In this document: in pieces, positions 11,784 to 21,422 of the stretch | Position numbering within the stretch: the first letter of the stretch is position 1 | How the letters are laid out: each line of letters begins with the position of its first letter | Assembly: GCF_013426205.1 (NCBI RefSeq) | Contig: NC_089422.1 | Location: 806,001 to 870,000 of the forward strand | Direction of reading: 5' to 3' | Origin: Metarhizium brunneum | Lineage: Eukaryota; Ascomycota; Sordariomycetes; Hypocreales; Clavicipitaceae | DNA length: 64,000 nt | Notes under the pieces: generated by a model | What the model saw: only the letters and a program-made list of their open reading frames with translations | Databases searched by the model: none | What the model was told of the DNA's origin: nothing | Position numbers and translations under genes: made by a program

Positions 11784-12324
11784 CAAGGTATTGTTGACTT
11801 AGATTTATTCACGGTGAAGACACCAACGGGCAAGAACCGGCTAAGTGGCGAAACGGCGAGGATGGGCAGACTGCCCCTGAGAAGATGTTGGATGGAAAAG
11901 TCAGGAGGAATCGTACTGCCGCATCAGGCCCGACTGCAGGAGAAACTTCTCCAGCGAACAGTAAGCGAGTCCCAAAATTATAATTCACAATCTAATTTCC
12001 CAGGATCATTTGCGAAATGAGGCGACGCCAAGGTTTGATAACTCAAGAAAGACTTTGTATACATTCATAAAGTATATACATCAACATTCTTGCCCGTCGT
12101 CGGGGCAATTCCAACAACTGGTAAGAGCTATAAGTTACAGATTATAGGGATCATGTAACAAGGTCCCAGTGAGGGCTTAGAGAAATAACTCAATTCATCC
12201 AAGAACAGTTCTCTGTATTCAAGGCCCTTCGTTGTCTTCAAGGTCTAGAAGACCAAAGAGCTGAATTTACACAAGACGTCAGTGAGCCTCGTGTCACCTG
12301 GTCTCGTGTTCGGAGCCCTTCGTA

Positions 12325-12702
12325 TCATCCATGCGACACCATGTTGAGTTGTATAGGCAGTGTCGTGGAGAGTCGTTGGTAACTTGCCCTCATCATAATT
12401 TGTACGAACGGATCCAGCATCTTCTGCACTAGCATGAAAAGATTTATTTCATCCCGCCAGTAACTGGCGTATCGGATCGGTGTTCTCCGGCCCTTGATAT
12501 GCTTGGGTCTGTTCGCACTTTGATCCAACGTCGAGCAGCCGGTGCGGGACTTGGACCTCAGGATCGTTGGTCTTGTTGGAGCTGTAGTGATCCGAGATAC
12601 ATTCCCACAACTACTCCTCTTCCCTGCTGAAGCCAGGTTCTGATTCCAAAATACGACTGTCCCGGCCATTATTGTTGCGGGTTCTCCCATTCCGCGCACC
12701 AT
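12325..12702 (-). pseudogene. possible ankyrin-repeat remnant
   Basis: This 125-codon frame contains RRTPIRYASYWRDEINLF, which resembles the 'GRTPLSYAsywGH..iv' part of an ankyrin repeat. A shifted frame over the same DNA reads EDAGSVRTNYDEGKLPTTLHD, resembling the next repeat ('DAGadpn..D..G.TPLH.A'). That alternation between frames is what a frameshifted ankyrin gene would show. The match is short and weak. It lies upstream of the larger ankyrin pseudogene on the same strand and may be a separate copy. Confidence 0.3.
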
Positions 12703-14397
12703 GCGGATTCAATCAGATATTGCAAGATGGAGACTCCAAACCAAGGTCCAGTCTACCAATGAGATCATGTTTAAATTGCCAAACGGCTCTGAGGTCAACT
12801 TGAACGCGATTTCTTGGCAGTGTAGCTTGGTACATGAGAGCAGATCTAGCTGAAGATTGCTGAACCTATTCACAACAGCTTGATAGAGCTGGCATTCTGT
12901 GCTGACAGCAACCGAAACTCCTCGAACCGTTCTCTGGATTCCCCGCCTAGCTTTTAGCTGGTAGAGGTTCGCTCGCCCAGACTCCTTGTAGTCATCACAG
13001 GCTTGATATACAAAGCAAATGCTTTAGGAGATAATACCTGCGAACAATAGCCACTCTATCTGCAACCAGGAAGCGGCTCCGACGATCACTGATGAATTCG
13101 ATGAATTAATTAATTTCAAGTGGATAAAAATCTCCATATTTTATTAATATTCCAGCTAGTCATCGGACCAACTTTTCGCGCCGCATGGAGGTTTGACTAT
13201 ACAACCGACTTGGCGTCTTAACAGCCGCCGTATACTTGCCAAGTACTCAATAAAGACAATCCTACAAAATAAAACGCAGAATAACCTGCTAGATACGGAC
13301 TCCAATCGCATGATTCATGCTGCCAAGGGCTCACCTATCCACAGGAGAAAATGCTTCCACGCTGGGTGCTGTGTTGCTCAGAGAGACATGCCAAGCCCAC
13401 GTGGGATCAGGCCCGATCTTGCAAATCCTGGCTGACAAGCGGCCAGCTTTACTATTCAAAATAACTTACATGGTCTATTGTAGGATCTGTCAGACGAGGC
13501 CCACCGCAATCTCGCGTATCGCTCACTGTATGCTCTTGTAGGATCCGACTTCGGTGTTGTGTGCCGAGCCAAGATGCCTTGGGTATTCAAAATTCGGTGG
13601 CTGAGGCTTTATAGGGCCTCGAATACTCCTCGAACCAGCCCCGATGAGAATATTGCTTGTTAGGCTCCGGTATTGGTCCATTGACAATACAAATTTTACG
13701 GCGTTACAGACTCCTTGGCAGTAGGACGAGGCATTGTAGTTGGCCCACCGTCTCTGAAAGTTTAATATCGAGGACCGCAATTGATATTCTATATTGCTCA
13801 ATGTGAGGACGCGTCTTTTTTCCAGCAACTAGCAGAGCAAAAAGAATGTGCTTCTGCTAGGAAGAAGCTTTGCGGCAATTATAGAGGCCAATTCACCTGT
13901 AAGGCATGAGATTATCAATGAGACGATTCAAAAACTTGTACAATATGGATAGGATGGTACAGAGTGATATTTTCACGGGAAATTCCTGGTAAATACGCGG
14001 ATCCACGTCAAAACAAGTCTTTATAGACTGTGGCAACATTCCGGAGATTATAATGGCCTCACGTAGAAGGAACTATTCCACTTTTTAGTCCATATTTTTC
14101 CATTTCCATGTTTTTATTCATCGAAGCCAAGGCAACTCTGCCCCCGAGGAGGCACCGTAGCCATGTCCTAGCATCGCCTCTTCCGGAGTTGACGAATGAT
14201 TTTAGATGTCCCGCGAAAAGAAATTGCATCCTTCCCGCCATCACAGGGCCCATAATCGTATGATGAGAAAGAGTCACCAGGCTTGTGCGTTTTCAATAGT
14301 CTAGCGAGATTCCCCTGCATTCATTATAGAGTACCCGCTCGTATAGGCCGCATAGCCGGCCGCCCGGTTACCCGCGGTCAAGGAGTCTTATACGAAG
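12703..14397. other. intergenic, partly AT-rich, no gene recognised
   Basis: Short frames on both strands do not match known families. Patches near 13,100-13,300 and 13,900-14,100 are AT-rich. It may hold very old repeats, but no terminal repeats, target duplications or transposase motifs are visible. Confidence 0.45.
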
Positions 14398-14403
14398 TAT
14401 AAA
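14398..14403 (+). promoter_or_regulatory. TATA box of the small secreted peptide gene
   Basis: AGTATAAAGC lies 85 bp upstream of the ATG at 14488. The interval contains CAATCTCCAATTCGAC, as expected for a short 5' leader. Use as a promoter element is inferred. Confidence 0.45.
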
Positions 14404-14487
14404 GCATACTCGTAACCCGGCCTATATCGTGGAACAATCTCCAATTCGACTATTTTTCCGATCACTTGTTCAACGCTTCTCGCCACC

Positions 14488-14634
14488 ATGAAAGTCACGC
14501 TTATTATGATTCAGGTTCTCGCGGCCATGGGATTCGCAAGCCCTGTGCCCGAGGAGGAGCCAACTCGCGTAAAGCGCCTGCAGTTTTGCAATCAGTACGG
14601 CGGCTGCAAGCCCCAGCCGTCCGCGAGCACCTAG
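14488..14634 (+). CDS. small secreted cysteine-containing peptide precursor (Kex2-type)
   Basis: The ATG has an ideal context (GCCACCATGA). The 48-residue product begins with a clear signal peptide (MKVTLIMIQVLAAMGFA), then a short acidic pro-segment, then a dibasic site VKR (residues 28-30) of the kind cut by Kex2. That leaves LQFCNQYGGCKPQPSAST with two cysteines. The stop TAG overlaps a good splice donor (CCTA|GTAAGT). Splicing to the acceptor at 14689 (branch CTAAT, ATAG) would give TAA instead, so the peptide ends at the same residue either way. An alternative donor, CA|GTACGG, joined to that acceptor would extend the protein with CETCRHAVYRPNLNCRHG, adding three cysteines, so a longer Cys-rich secreted protein is possible. 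No family is recognised. A hormone-like, RiPP-like or effector role would be speculation. Confidence 0.5.
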   Translation: MKVTLIMIQVLAAMGFASPVPEEEPTRVKRLQFCNQYGGCKPQPSAST

Positions 14635-15685
14635 TAAGTCCATGTCCCTTCCATAAACGAGATTTTGTGCTGGAGGCTAATCCATAGATGTGAGACTTGC
14701 AGGCATGCCGTCTACCGTCCGAATCTGAACTGCCGCCACGGTCCGGGGGATAAGCATATTCACGAATTCAATATATTGTGGAATAATCAGGATTCTATCC
14801 GATTATTCACTTTTCTATGGCTGTGGGAAGGGTGGATATGGATTTCAATGTGGCATTCTTGGAACAGTCGACTACGACTCGTTTGTAGCTTATCGTATGT
14901 TGTCTGGTGTTAAGAAATTCAACTCGCCGCAAATACCAGATCTTTGCTAGCAAAAAATTGTGACTATGGCATGAAAATCACGACTGACATTTTGGCACTG
15001 CTGTGGCCAGAATTTGTTCGCCTAAAACTGTCTATCTCGTAATCCATGTGTCTTCCTGGACAATATTGCACAGCGCCGTGAACCACACCCCATTTTTACC
15101 CAACTTGATGGCTCCCGCTTTAGAGGCTTAAACTTGACGTGGCGGCCTCCAGCTTGTTGCTTTCCCGGCAAATGTCTGTTATCATAATTCGTCCCGGCGT
15201 CGATTCCCAGCCATATTTCAGAAGGGCATCTCTGTGACTTCTACGTACTTGGAAGCGTTTGTGTGCCGATTGCACGGCCAGAATTCTGGTGGGAAAAAAA
15301 AACTTATTTCCACAGTACCGAGAGACAAAAAAAAGAAGGGTGCCTGGAGGTGCGTATGTTCACACATACCAGGGTTCTCTCCACGACTTGGCGCTGGATA
15401 AGCCTATTCGACGAGATATAGTGTCAACGGAATACAGGGGAGGATAATTGCTTCTCAATAAGATCATGTTCTCTTCATATGGCACCTCCTTGGCGCACAA
15501 AGGGAAAGCCTCCCCCTCGCCACCACGAACCGAGCACATAGACATCTTTAAACCAGGCATATGCCCGCAATGAAAAGTAGAAAAGCAATAACCAGTTTCT
15601 TAACGACCCTCAAGAACGGGCCAGCTCTCATAATACAGGGCAGGCTTCTATGACAATATTACAGGGCGTCTAATCTATGACATGT
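14635..15685. other. intergenic, 3' side of the ATPase gene
   Basis: The first ~280 bases may include a second exon of the small secreted protein gene (CETCRHAV... from about 14,690). The remainder holds no recognised gene; poly-A rich patches occur near 15,295 and 15,330. Confidence 0.4.
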
Positions 15686-18600
15686 CTATACATCGCCCTC
15701 CCAATCCACCCTCTCTACGCCCTGCCTCCTATAATACACCCTTTTCGCCCACTTCCAGCCCTCGTTCCCAGCCAGGTAGACCCCTACCGCAATAAACACC
15801 ACTGCCCACTCCCACGAAATTCCCTTGTGCATAAACACCACGTCGTTGATAACTGGGATGTACAGTGTAGGAAAGACCATGACAAAAACAACTATCACGG
15901 AAAAGAATAAAAACTTGTTACTCCAGAAATGCGCCAGCCATGCCTTGAACCCATACGGCATATCGAACAGCGATCGACGGAAATCAATGAGCTCCCACGC
16001 GAAGAGGAGGAAGATCCACGTCATGGTGGTGTAACTCGTTGCGCGTGCGCGGAAGACGGCTTCACAGGAAGACGAGTATTTGTTGTTGCAGTCGGAGCCG
16101 AGGTCGCCATTGTCGAAGCCGAACACGACGACGGTGAAGGAGCCGATGGTGCAGCAGGCCATGAGGGCGCCGTAGATGACCATGTCGAGGAGGAACTCGC
16201 GGGTGAAGACGCCATATTTGAGCTACCAGACGCCAAGGTGAGCACAGGGATGCATATTTTGCGAGAGTGTTGCAGAGTGAGAGACTTACATTCTGAGGGG
16301 GGCGGTTGAGGATGTCAGGGACCGCGCGTTCAAATCCCAGCCCGGTTTCACAGAAAGCCCCGGTGGCCATAAGCATCCACAGAATCTCAACCGGCGTCAA
16401 CAAGAAGACGGACACGTCGGAGCCGTCCTTGAATGCCAGTCCGGTGAGCAATGAAACCACAAAGCCAATATTCGCCGCCAACACGTGCAATATGAACTTT
16501 TGGATGTTGTCAAAGATCCGGCGTCCTTCCTCGACGGCATTGAGGATCGACGCAAAGTTGTCATCGGTCAGCACGATGTCGGCGCTCTCTTTGGCCACGT
16601 CTGATCCCGTGCCCATGGCAATACCGATATCTGCACGTTTCAAACTAGGACTGTCATTGACGCCGTCGCCTGTCATGGCAACGTAGCGGCCTCGTCTGTG
16701 GAGGGCTTCAATCATGCGAACCTTTGTGCTGGGCGCGCAACGGGCCACGACAAGTGGGAGCTGCTGAAGATTGTCGATTTGGCTGTCTGACAGGGCGTCG
16801 AATTCCTGAGCGGTCATCATGAGAGTGCGAGACATGTCGGCGGGGAGCATGCGAATCTTGTCTTCGGAGGGAAGGATATTGACTTCCATGGCAATGGCGC
16901 GCGCTGTTTGCGGGTGATCGCCTGTGAGCATGTGCACCATGATGCCGGCTCCTTGGCAAGCCTTGACGCTGGGCAGAGATTCGCTTCGCGGAGGATCGTA
17001 TATGCCGATGAGGCCGCGGAAAATGAGATTCTGCTCGAACTCGCAGCGGTCTGGGGAGCTGCCATGTGCAAATTCGGCATCGGAAACGTCGCGGTCCAAG
17101 GGCTTATGGGCTAATGCGAGAACACGAAGACCTTGCCCGGCCAAGGAGACCATGTTGTCAAGAATATTCGATTTGATGGTTTCTGTAAGTGGTTCGACGG
17201 CATCGTCAAATGAAATGCGGTCACAGATTTCGAGGACTCGCTCAACCGCTCCCTGTTTCATGAGTTAGCAGATTTCCCTCAGAGAGCCAATGACATGCAT
17301 ATTTGACCTTTGTAAAGACATGTGTTTGCTGCGACTGACAGCTCCGAAACAGGACTGACATCTTCTTCACATCTGAATCAAACGGAAACTCAGCGACATG
17401 CTGCCACTTCTTCTTTTCCCCTTCGGACAACTGAACGCGGCTCCATCCAAAGCGCGAGGTAAATACTTCAATGGCAATCTCAGTCGGGGCGCCACGAGCC
17501 TTCCACTCCCCAGGGCCTTCAGCGGTGTCCTCCGCCTTCTCCAAAGTGGCTAGGTTTGCCAAGGAGGCAATGCTGAGGTACCACTGAAGCGAGGTCTTGT
17601 TACGAGCGTCATCCTGAGGTGCGACGGGCTGTTCTCTATTTTGTTTCTCGTGCGTTTGGGAAATGTCTTTGGGTTGGGACGCAGTGAAAGCAACTGCCCC
17701 AGCCGTCGGATTGTAGACTTGGTTTCCTGTGTCCACAGAATACGTGCCAAAGCCGGGAATCCAAGCCTTTCTTACCACCATGCGTCCTTGTGTGATGGTG
17801 CCAGTTTTGTCCGAACAAATGTCTGTCATATGTTGTCAGTAAACCAGGATCAAGACGAACAAAACGAATGCAACGCGCACGTACTGGTAACACCGCCCAA
17901 TGCCTCCAAACTCTGCAGGTTGCGAACAATGACGTGCCTCTCCACCATCTTCTTGGTACCGGCAGCCATGGTAACTGTCAAAACCAACAGCAAAGACACG
18001 GGGATGGTGCCAACCGACGTCGTAACCGCGTACAAGATGACGTCTTTCCTCGTATCAAACTTGTTTGCTCCCAGCACAACAATGGCACAGACGATGGCAA
18101 AGACAAACAAGGAGACGAATAACTGGGATAGCTTCCTCTGCAGCGGGGTGCCAACAGTCAGACCCAGAAACTCGCCAATCCAGTTCCTCATCATCCTCCC
18201 CGCTTGCTTGACGTAGGACAGGGGTGAAGGCCGGCTGTCTTGTTGGTCAACAATGATCTTACCATCGCTGTTCAAAGCGCTGGCAATGGCTCCAATTTCT
18301 GTAAACATGCCAGTGGCGAAAACTACACCTCGACCACGCCCCTTGGTGATTGTGGTGGAGCTATAGACGACATTGAGGCGATCGCCTGGGCCGGTATCCT
18401 CGTCGAATGTCAATTTCGGACTCTTGGACATGGGCATCGCCTCTCCGGTGAGGAGGGCCTCGTCAGCTTCGAGATTGACTGCTTCAATCAGTCGAATATC
18501 TGCCGGAACAGAGTCTCCCGTGTTGAGGTCAACAATATCGCCGGGAACCACATCGGCGGTTTGGATATTGATGGTGTCCCCGTCTCGGTAGACGTTGCAT

Positions 18601-19088
18601 GTCGGGAACCCAAGGGTGCGCAGTGAATCAATCGTCTTCTCAGCTTGCAGTGTCTGAAAGAATCCGATGACGATGTTGACACAAATGATGCCTCCTAGGA
18701 TGCCGCCGGCGATCCAGGCCTCAATGCCGAAACTAGCAGCCAAGGCAAGAATAAGAACCTGCCCATCAACACAAGTTAGCCATACTAGATTTTTTTTTCC
18801 CCTCTCTCCCCTAGGTTGTTCCAGGCTTACCAGAGTCATGGCATTGAAGATTTGCTCGAGAAAAATGGCTACGGGCTGCACACCCTTCTTTTCCTTCAAC
18901 TGGTTTGGCCCATACTCGGCCAGCCTCTCGACAGCCTCTGCGCCGGTCAACCCTTGTGACGGGCTCGCGCGCAGTTCCTCCAGAACATCGTCGACGGACA
19001 GGCTATGTGCCGGACGACTCAATAGCTTGTTACACTGGCCAGACACGTGGCCTGCCAGGGCGTGCTGTTGAGCAGTCTTGCCTCCCAT
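15686..19088 (-). CDS. ENA1: ENA-type (P-type IID) sodium/potassium-exporting ATPase
   Basis: Five exons on the minus strand (19088-18831, 18758-17885, 17822-17308, 17252-16290, 16222-15686) give 1,048 residues, the usual length of fungal ENA pumps. All four introns have GT-AG ends and consistent phase. Motifs in order are actuator TGEA (190-193), the phosphorylated aspartate in CSDKTGTITQG (Asp382), KGAVE for nucleotide binding, and TGDGVNDSPSLK (743-754) with GIAMGTGSDVAKESADIVLTDD. Hydrophobic segments flank these blocks, and six lie in the last third. The DICSDKTGT-like block and the SPSLK.AD variant separate the IID group from Ca2+ (SERCA, PMR1) and H+ pumps. It should sit in the plasma membrane and export Na+ (or K+) with ATP hydrolysis, giving salt and alkaline tolerance. 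The start at 19088 (MGGKTAQQH) is the first in-frame ATG of the exon. Cation preference is inferred from the family. Confidence 0.92.
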
Positions 19089-20201
19089 GATAGGCTGTGG
19101 TTGTGATGGCACGGCAGCCACAGACGATGCATACGTGTGAGAAATGGACTAGGGAACAATGGTCGAGCGAGCTTTAACCCCATCACCAAGGTCAAAGGCC
19201 AGAGGACGGCTAGATATATACATAGATGGACAGATTACCGGCAGTCCTTGGTCATGTCGTGGATGCACATTAGATGCCATTTTGGGAACAGTCGAGGCTT
19301 GGGCACGACTCAGCAGTTGTCGTCGGGACCCGAAGCGGCCGCCGGACCGTTCAAATACGGCGCCTAAGTCATAACCTCTGCATCGAGGCGGCATGGCAAC
19401 ATGGGTCCAGCCAGATTCATCAACTGGGGATGAAAGAGGAGTGCCTGAGTGGCAAAGAATCGACTGCGTCCATGTGTTCCGATCAAACGTCTGGCAGATC
19501 TGGAGTTGAGCCAGGCACTAAACTGTATTCGGCAGCCAAGACGCATTCAATCGAGGGAAGTGGATCCAGGGTAGCCACATCTTGCGGACAACTTCTTGAC
19601 GAGATACCTTACATAATTTACGCACATGCATGTGCGATGATGATGGCCCAAAAAGGCAGCCGAGCCTCATTGAAAGACTACAAGTCGGATCCTGAAGACA
19701 ACAACTCGGATTCACAGCCCCTACGCCCCTTCTCGAACACTTTCGTCATGCAACGACCAGCCGAATCAGGCAGAAGGCCAAGGCCCTATTGACTGCAGTG
19801 TCCATGACTCCATGTTTCATACTCGCAGTCCAAATGCAATTTCCAGTCACCAGTTGGTGGGCGCCATTGGTCGAGCTCCCCGCCAACATCGCCCAGCCTT
19901 TTGTTCTGGTCGTTCACAACATGCTGAGTACGGGAGGACATGTCGAGAGCGAGATGGGATATTGTTAACAGAAGCCGTCAGTTGTAAGCTCCCAATAATC
20001 CCAACCAATTCCCCCCCATCGTCATGCCATCCTGATTGTTCAAGCACAGCTGGATGTGTCAATCATGTCCCAAGACTACACACGTCATTGCGCGTGCAAG
20101 TGCAGACAAAAAAAAATTATATTCGCTCTGCTAAAACGCTCATAATCTAGTTCTTTCAACCCGATGACACGATTCTCACCATTCAGGCCCCAACCCTCAC
20201 G
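19089..20201. other. promoter region of the ENA-type ATPase gene
   Basis: This 1.1-kb stretch separates the ATPase start from the end of the hydroxylase gene. No gene is seen. Two PacC-type hexamers (GCCAGG at 19510-19515 and GCCAAG at 19535-19540) lie 420-450 bp upstream of the ATPase ATG; such sites mediate ambient-pH control in fungi. Confidence 0.45.
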
Positions 20202-21293
20202 TTACAGCAGATTCAAATAAGCCGGATTTTCATAATCGACATTGGCATGCTTCGATTCAATGCGGTCACCACAGGTGCCAAAAATACGGTCCCAAACACG
20301 CGTCTGCTTGCCGTAATTCTGGCTCTTTCTCCAACCCTTTCGGTGATGCAGGTCATGGTCCTCGACGACAAGCTCCATGTTCAAGTACGTCAGCAGCCAG
20401 TGAAACGTGGACGAGGCGCCAATGTGTAAACGCAGACCACTATGCCCGCCGAACTCGGTAAAGGCAATATACTGGTGGCAGATCCACCAACTATAAAAGT
20501 CCAGCGGCACGCCAAAGGCCTTAAAAGTAAGGAAGGTTAAAAAGGGAACGCCGACCATATCAAAGAACTCCTGCTCCTCGTCGGCATAGGCTGCGAGGCT
20601 AGGGTTTGGGTGCTTGGTGAGGTGGTGAGTGCGATGGAACTTCCACAGAAAGTTCACGTCATGCATGGCACGGTGGTACCAGTAGAACCAGAAGTCAAGG
20701 ATGATGCCATATAGGCCGGTTTGCACAACAAGCCAAGCCCACCACGTCCAGGAGCTCATGACGTCGGCGGGCGATTCCGACGCCTTGTACGTGAGGAAGA
20801 CGGTCATGGCCATTCGTCCGCCGGCCGTCTTGGGGCCAGCCATGACAACCCGGGCCACTCCAATGTCGGGTATGCCGTCTCGATCGTGCACGTCGCCGTC
20901 CAGGAAGCCGTACATGTGGCCGAGGCGTCGGATTTCGCGGAGCTCGAGGATGACAACGGCCAGGAACGCCGTCGTGTAGTAGCCAATGGCCAGTAGCGGG
21001 GAGAGGTTGGTTCCCGTAGCGGTCACCCAGGCTTGGTGGATGGCAAGAGGGATGAGGGCATGGATGAGAATCCAGGCGTGTGTCGTCCACTGCGGCACAT
21101 AGGGGACCTTGTCTGTCTTCTGGTGGACTGGGGTCGGGCGCTTGGGATCCCAGTGGTATACGCCCAGCAATTCCACCGCCCAGTGGAAGACTGTCCATTT
21201 GCTCCGGTCGCCAAACCGCCATGTCGATTTGATGGAATCCTTGGGGTTGACTTGGGAGACGGGGCTCGCCGTCGTTGTCTCGGTGGCCGCCAT
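20202..21293 (-). CDS. fatty acid hydroxylase superfamily (sterol desaturase-like) membrane enzyme
   Basis: A single exon of 363 residues. The frame is open further upstream to 21509, but the ATG at 21293 (MAATETTTAS) lies about 120 bp downstream of a TATA-like element and gives a normal length for the superfamily. The three histidine boxes that bind the di-iron centre are clear: HRAMH (207-211), HRTHH (220-224) and HDLHH (313-317). Several hydrophobic segments (about residues 75-90, 98-117, 183-203 and 246-270) indicate an ER membrane protein with cytosolic His boxes. The family hydroxylates or desaturates lipids with O2 and an electron donor such as cytochrome b5. It is not one of the well-known C-5 desaturase or C-4 methyl oxidase sequences as far as I can tell, so the lipid substrate is open. 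Confidence 0.88.
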   Translation of the reverse strand: MAATETTTASPVSQVNPKDSIKSTWRFGDRSKWTVFHWAVELLGVYHWDPKRPTPVHQKTDKVPYVPQWTTHAWILIHALIPLAIHQAWVTATGTNLSPLLAIGYYTTAFLAVVILELREIRRLGHMYGFLDGDVHDRDGIPDIGVARVVMAGPKTAGGRMAMTVFLTYKASESPADVMSSWTWWAWLVVQTGLYGIILDFWFYWYHRAMHDVNFLWKFHRTHHLTKHPNPSLAAYADEEQEFFDMVGVPFLTFLTFKAFGVPLDFYSWWICHQYIAFTEFGGHSGLRLHIGASSTFHWLLTYLNMELVVEDHDLHHRKGWRKSQNYGKQTRVWDRIFGTCGDRIESKHANVDYENPAYLNLL

Positions 21294-21413
21294 TTTGCGA
21301 CTCTCTATGAGAGAAGGGACAATAGACAATTGGGTCAAACGGGTAGTTGTACGGTATATCAACAAGCTCAACTCGGCATGGCTCACAACGTCTACATATG
21401 GCTGGCAAGGCCA

Positions 21414-21422
21414 AAATATATA
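21414..21422 (-). promoter_or_regulatory. TATA-like element of the hydroxylase gene
   Basis: On the minus strand the sequence reads AGTATATATTTTGG, about 120 bp upstream of the chosen ATG at 21293. This supports that start over the longer open frame. Confidence 0.4.

Noticed and set aside
15686..16183. Last ATPase segment taken as a separate small membrane protein
   Set aside because: It joins the preceding exon in phase through a GTAAGT...GTAG intron and forms the final transmembrane helices of the pump.
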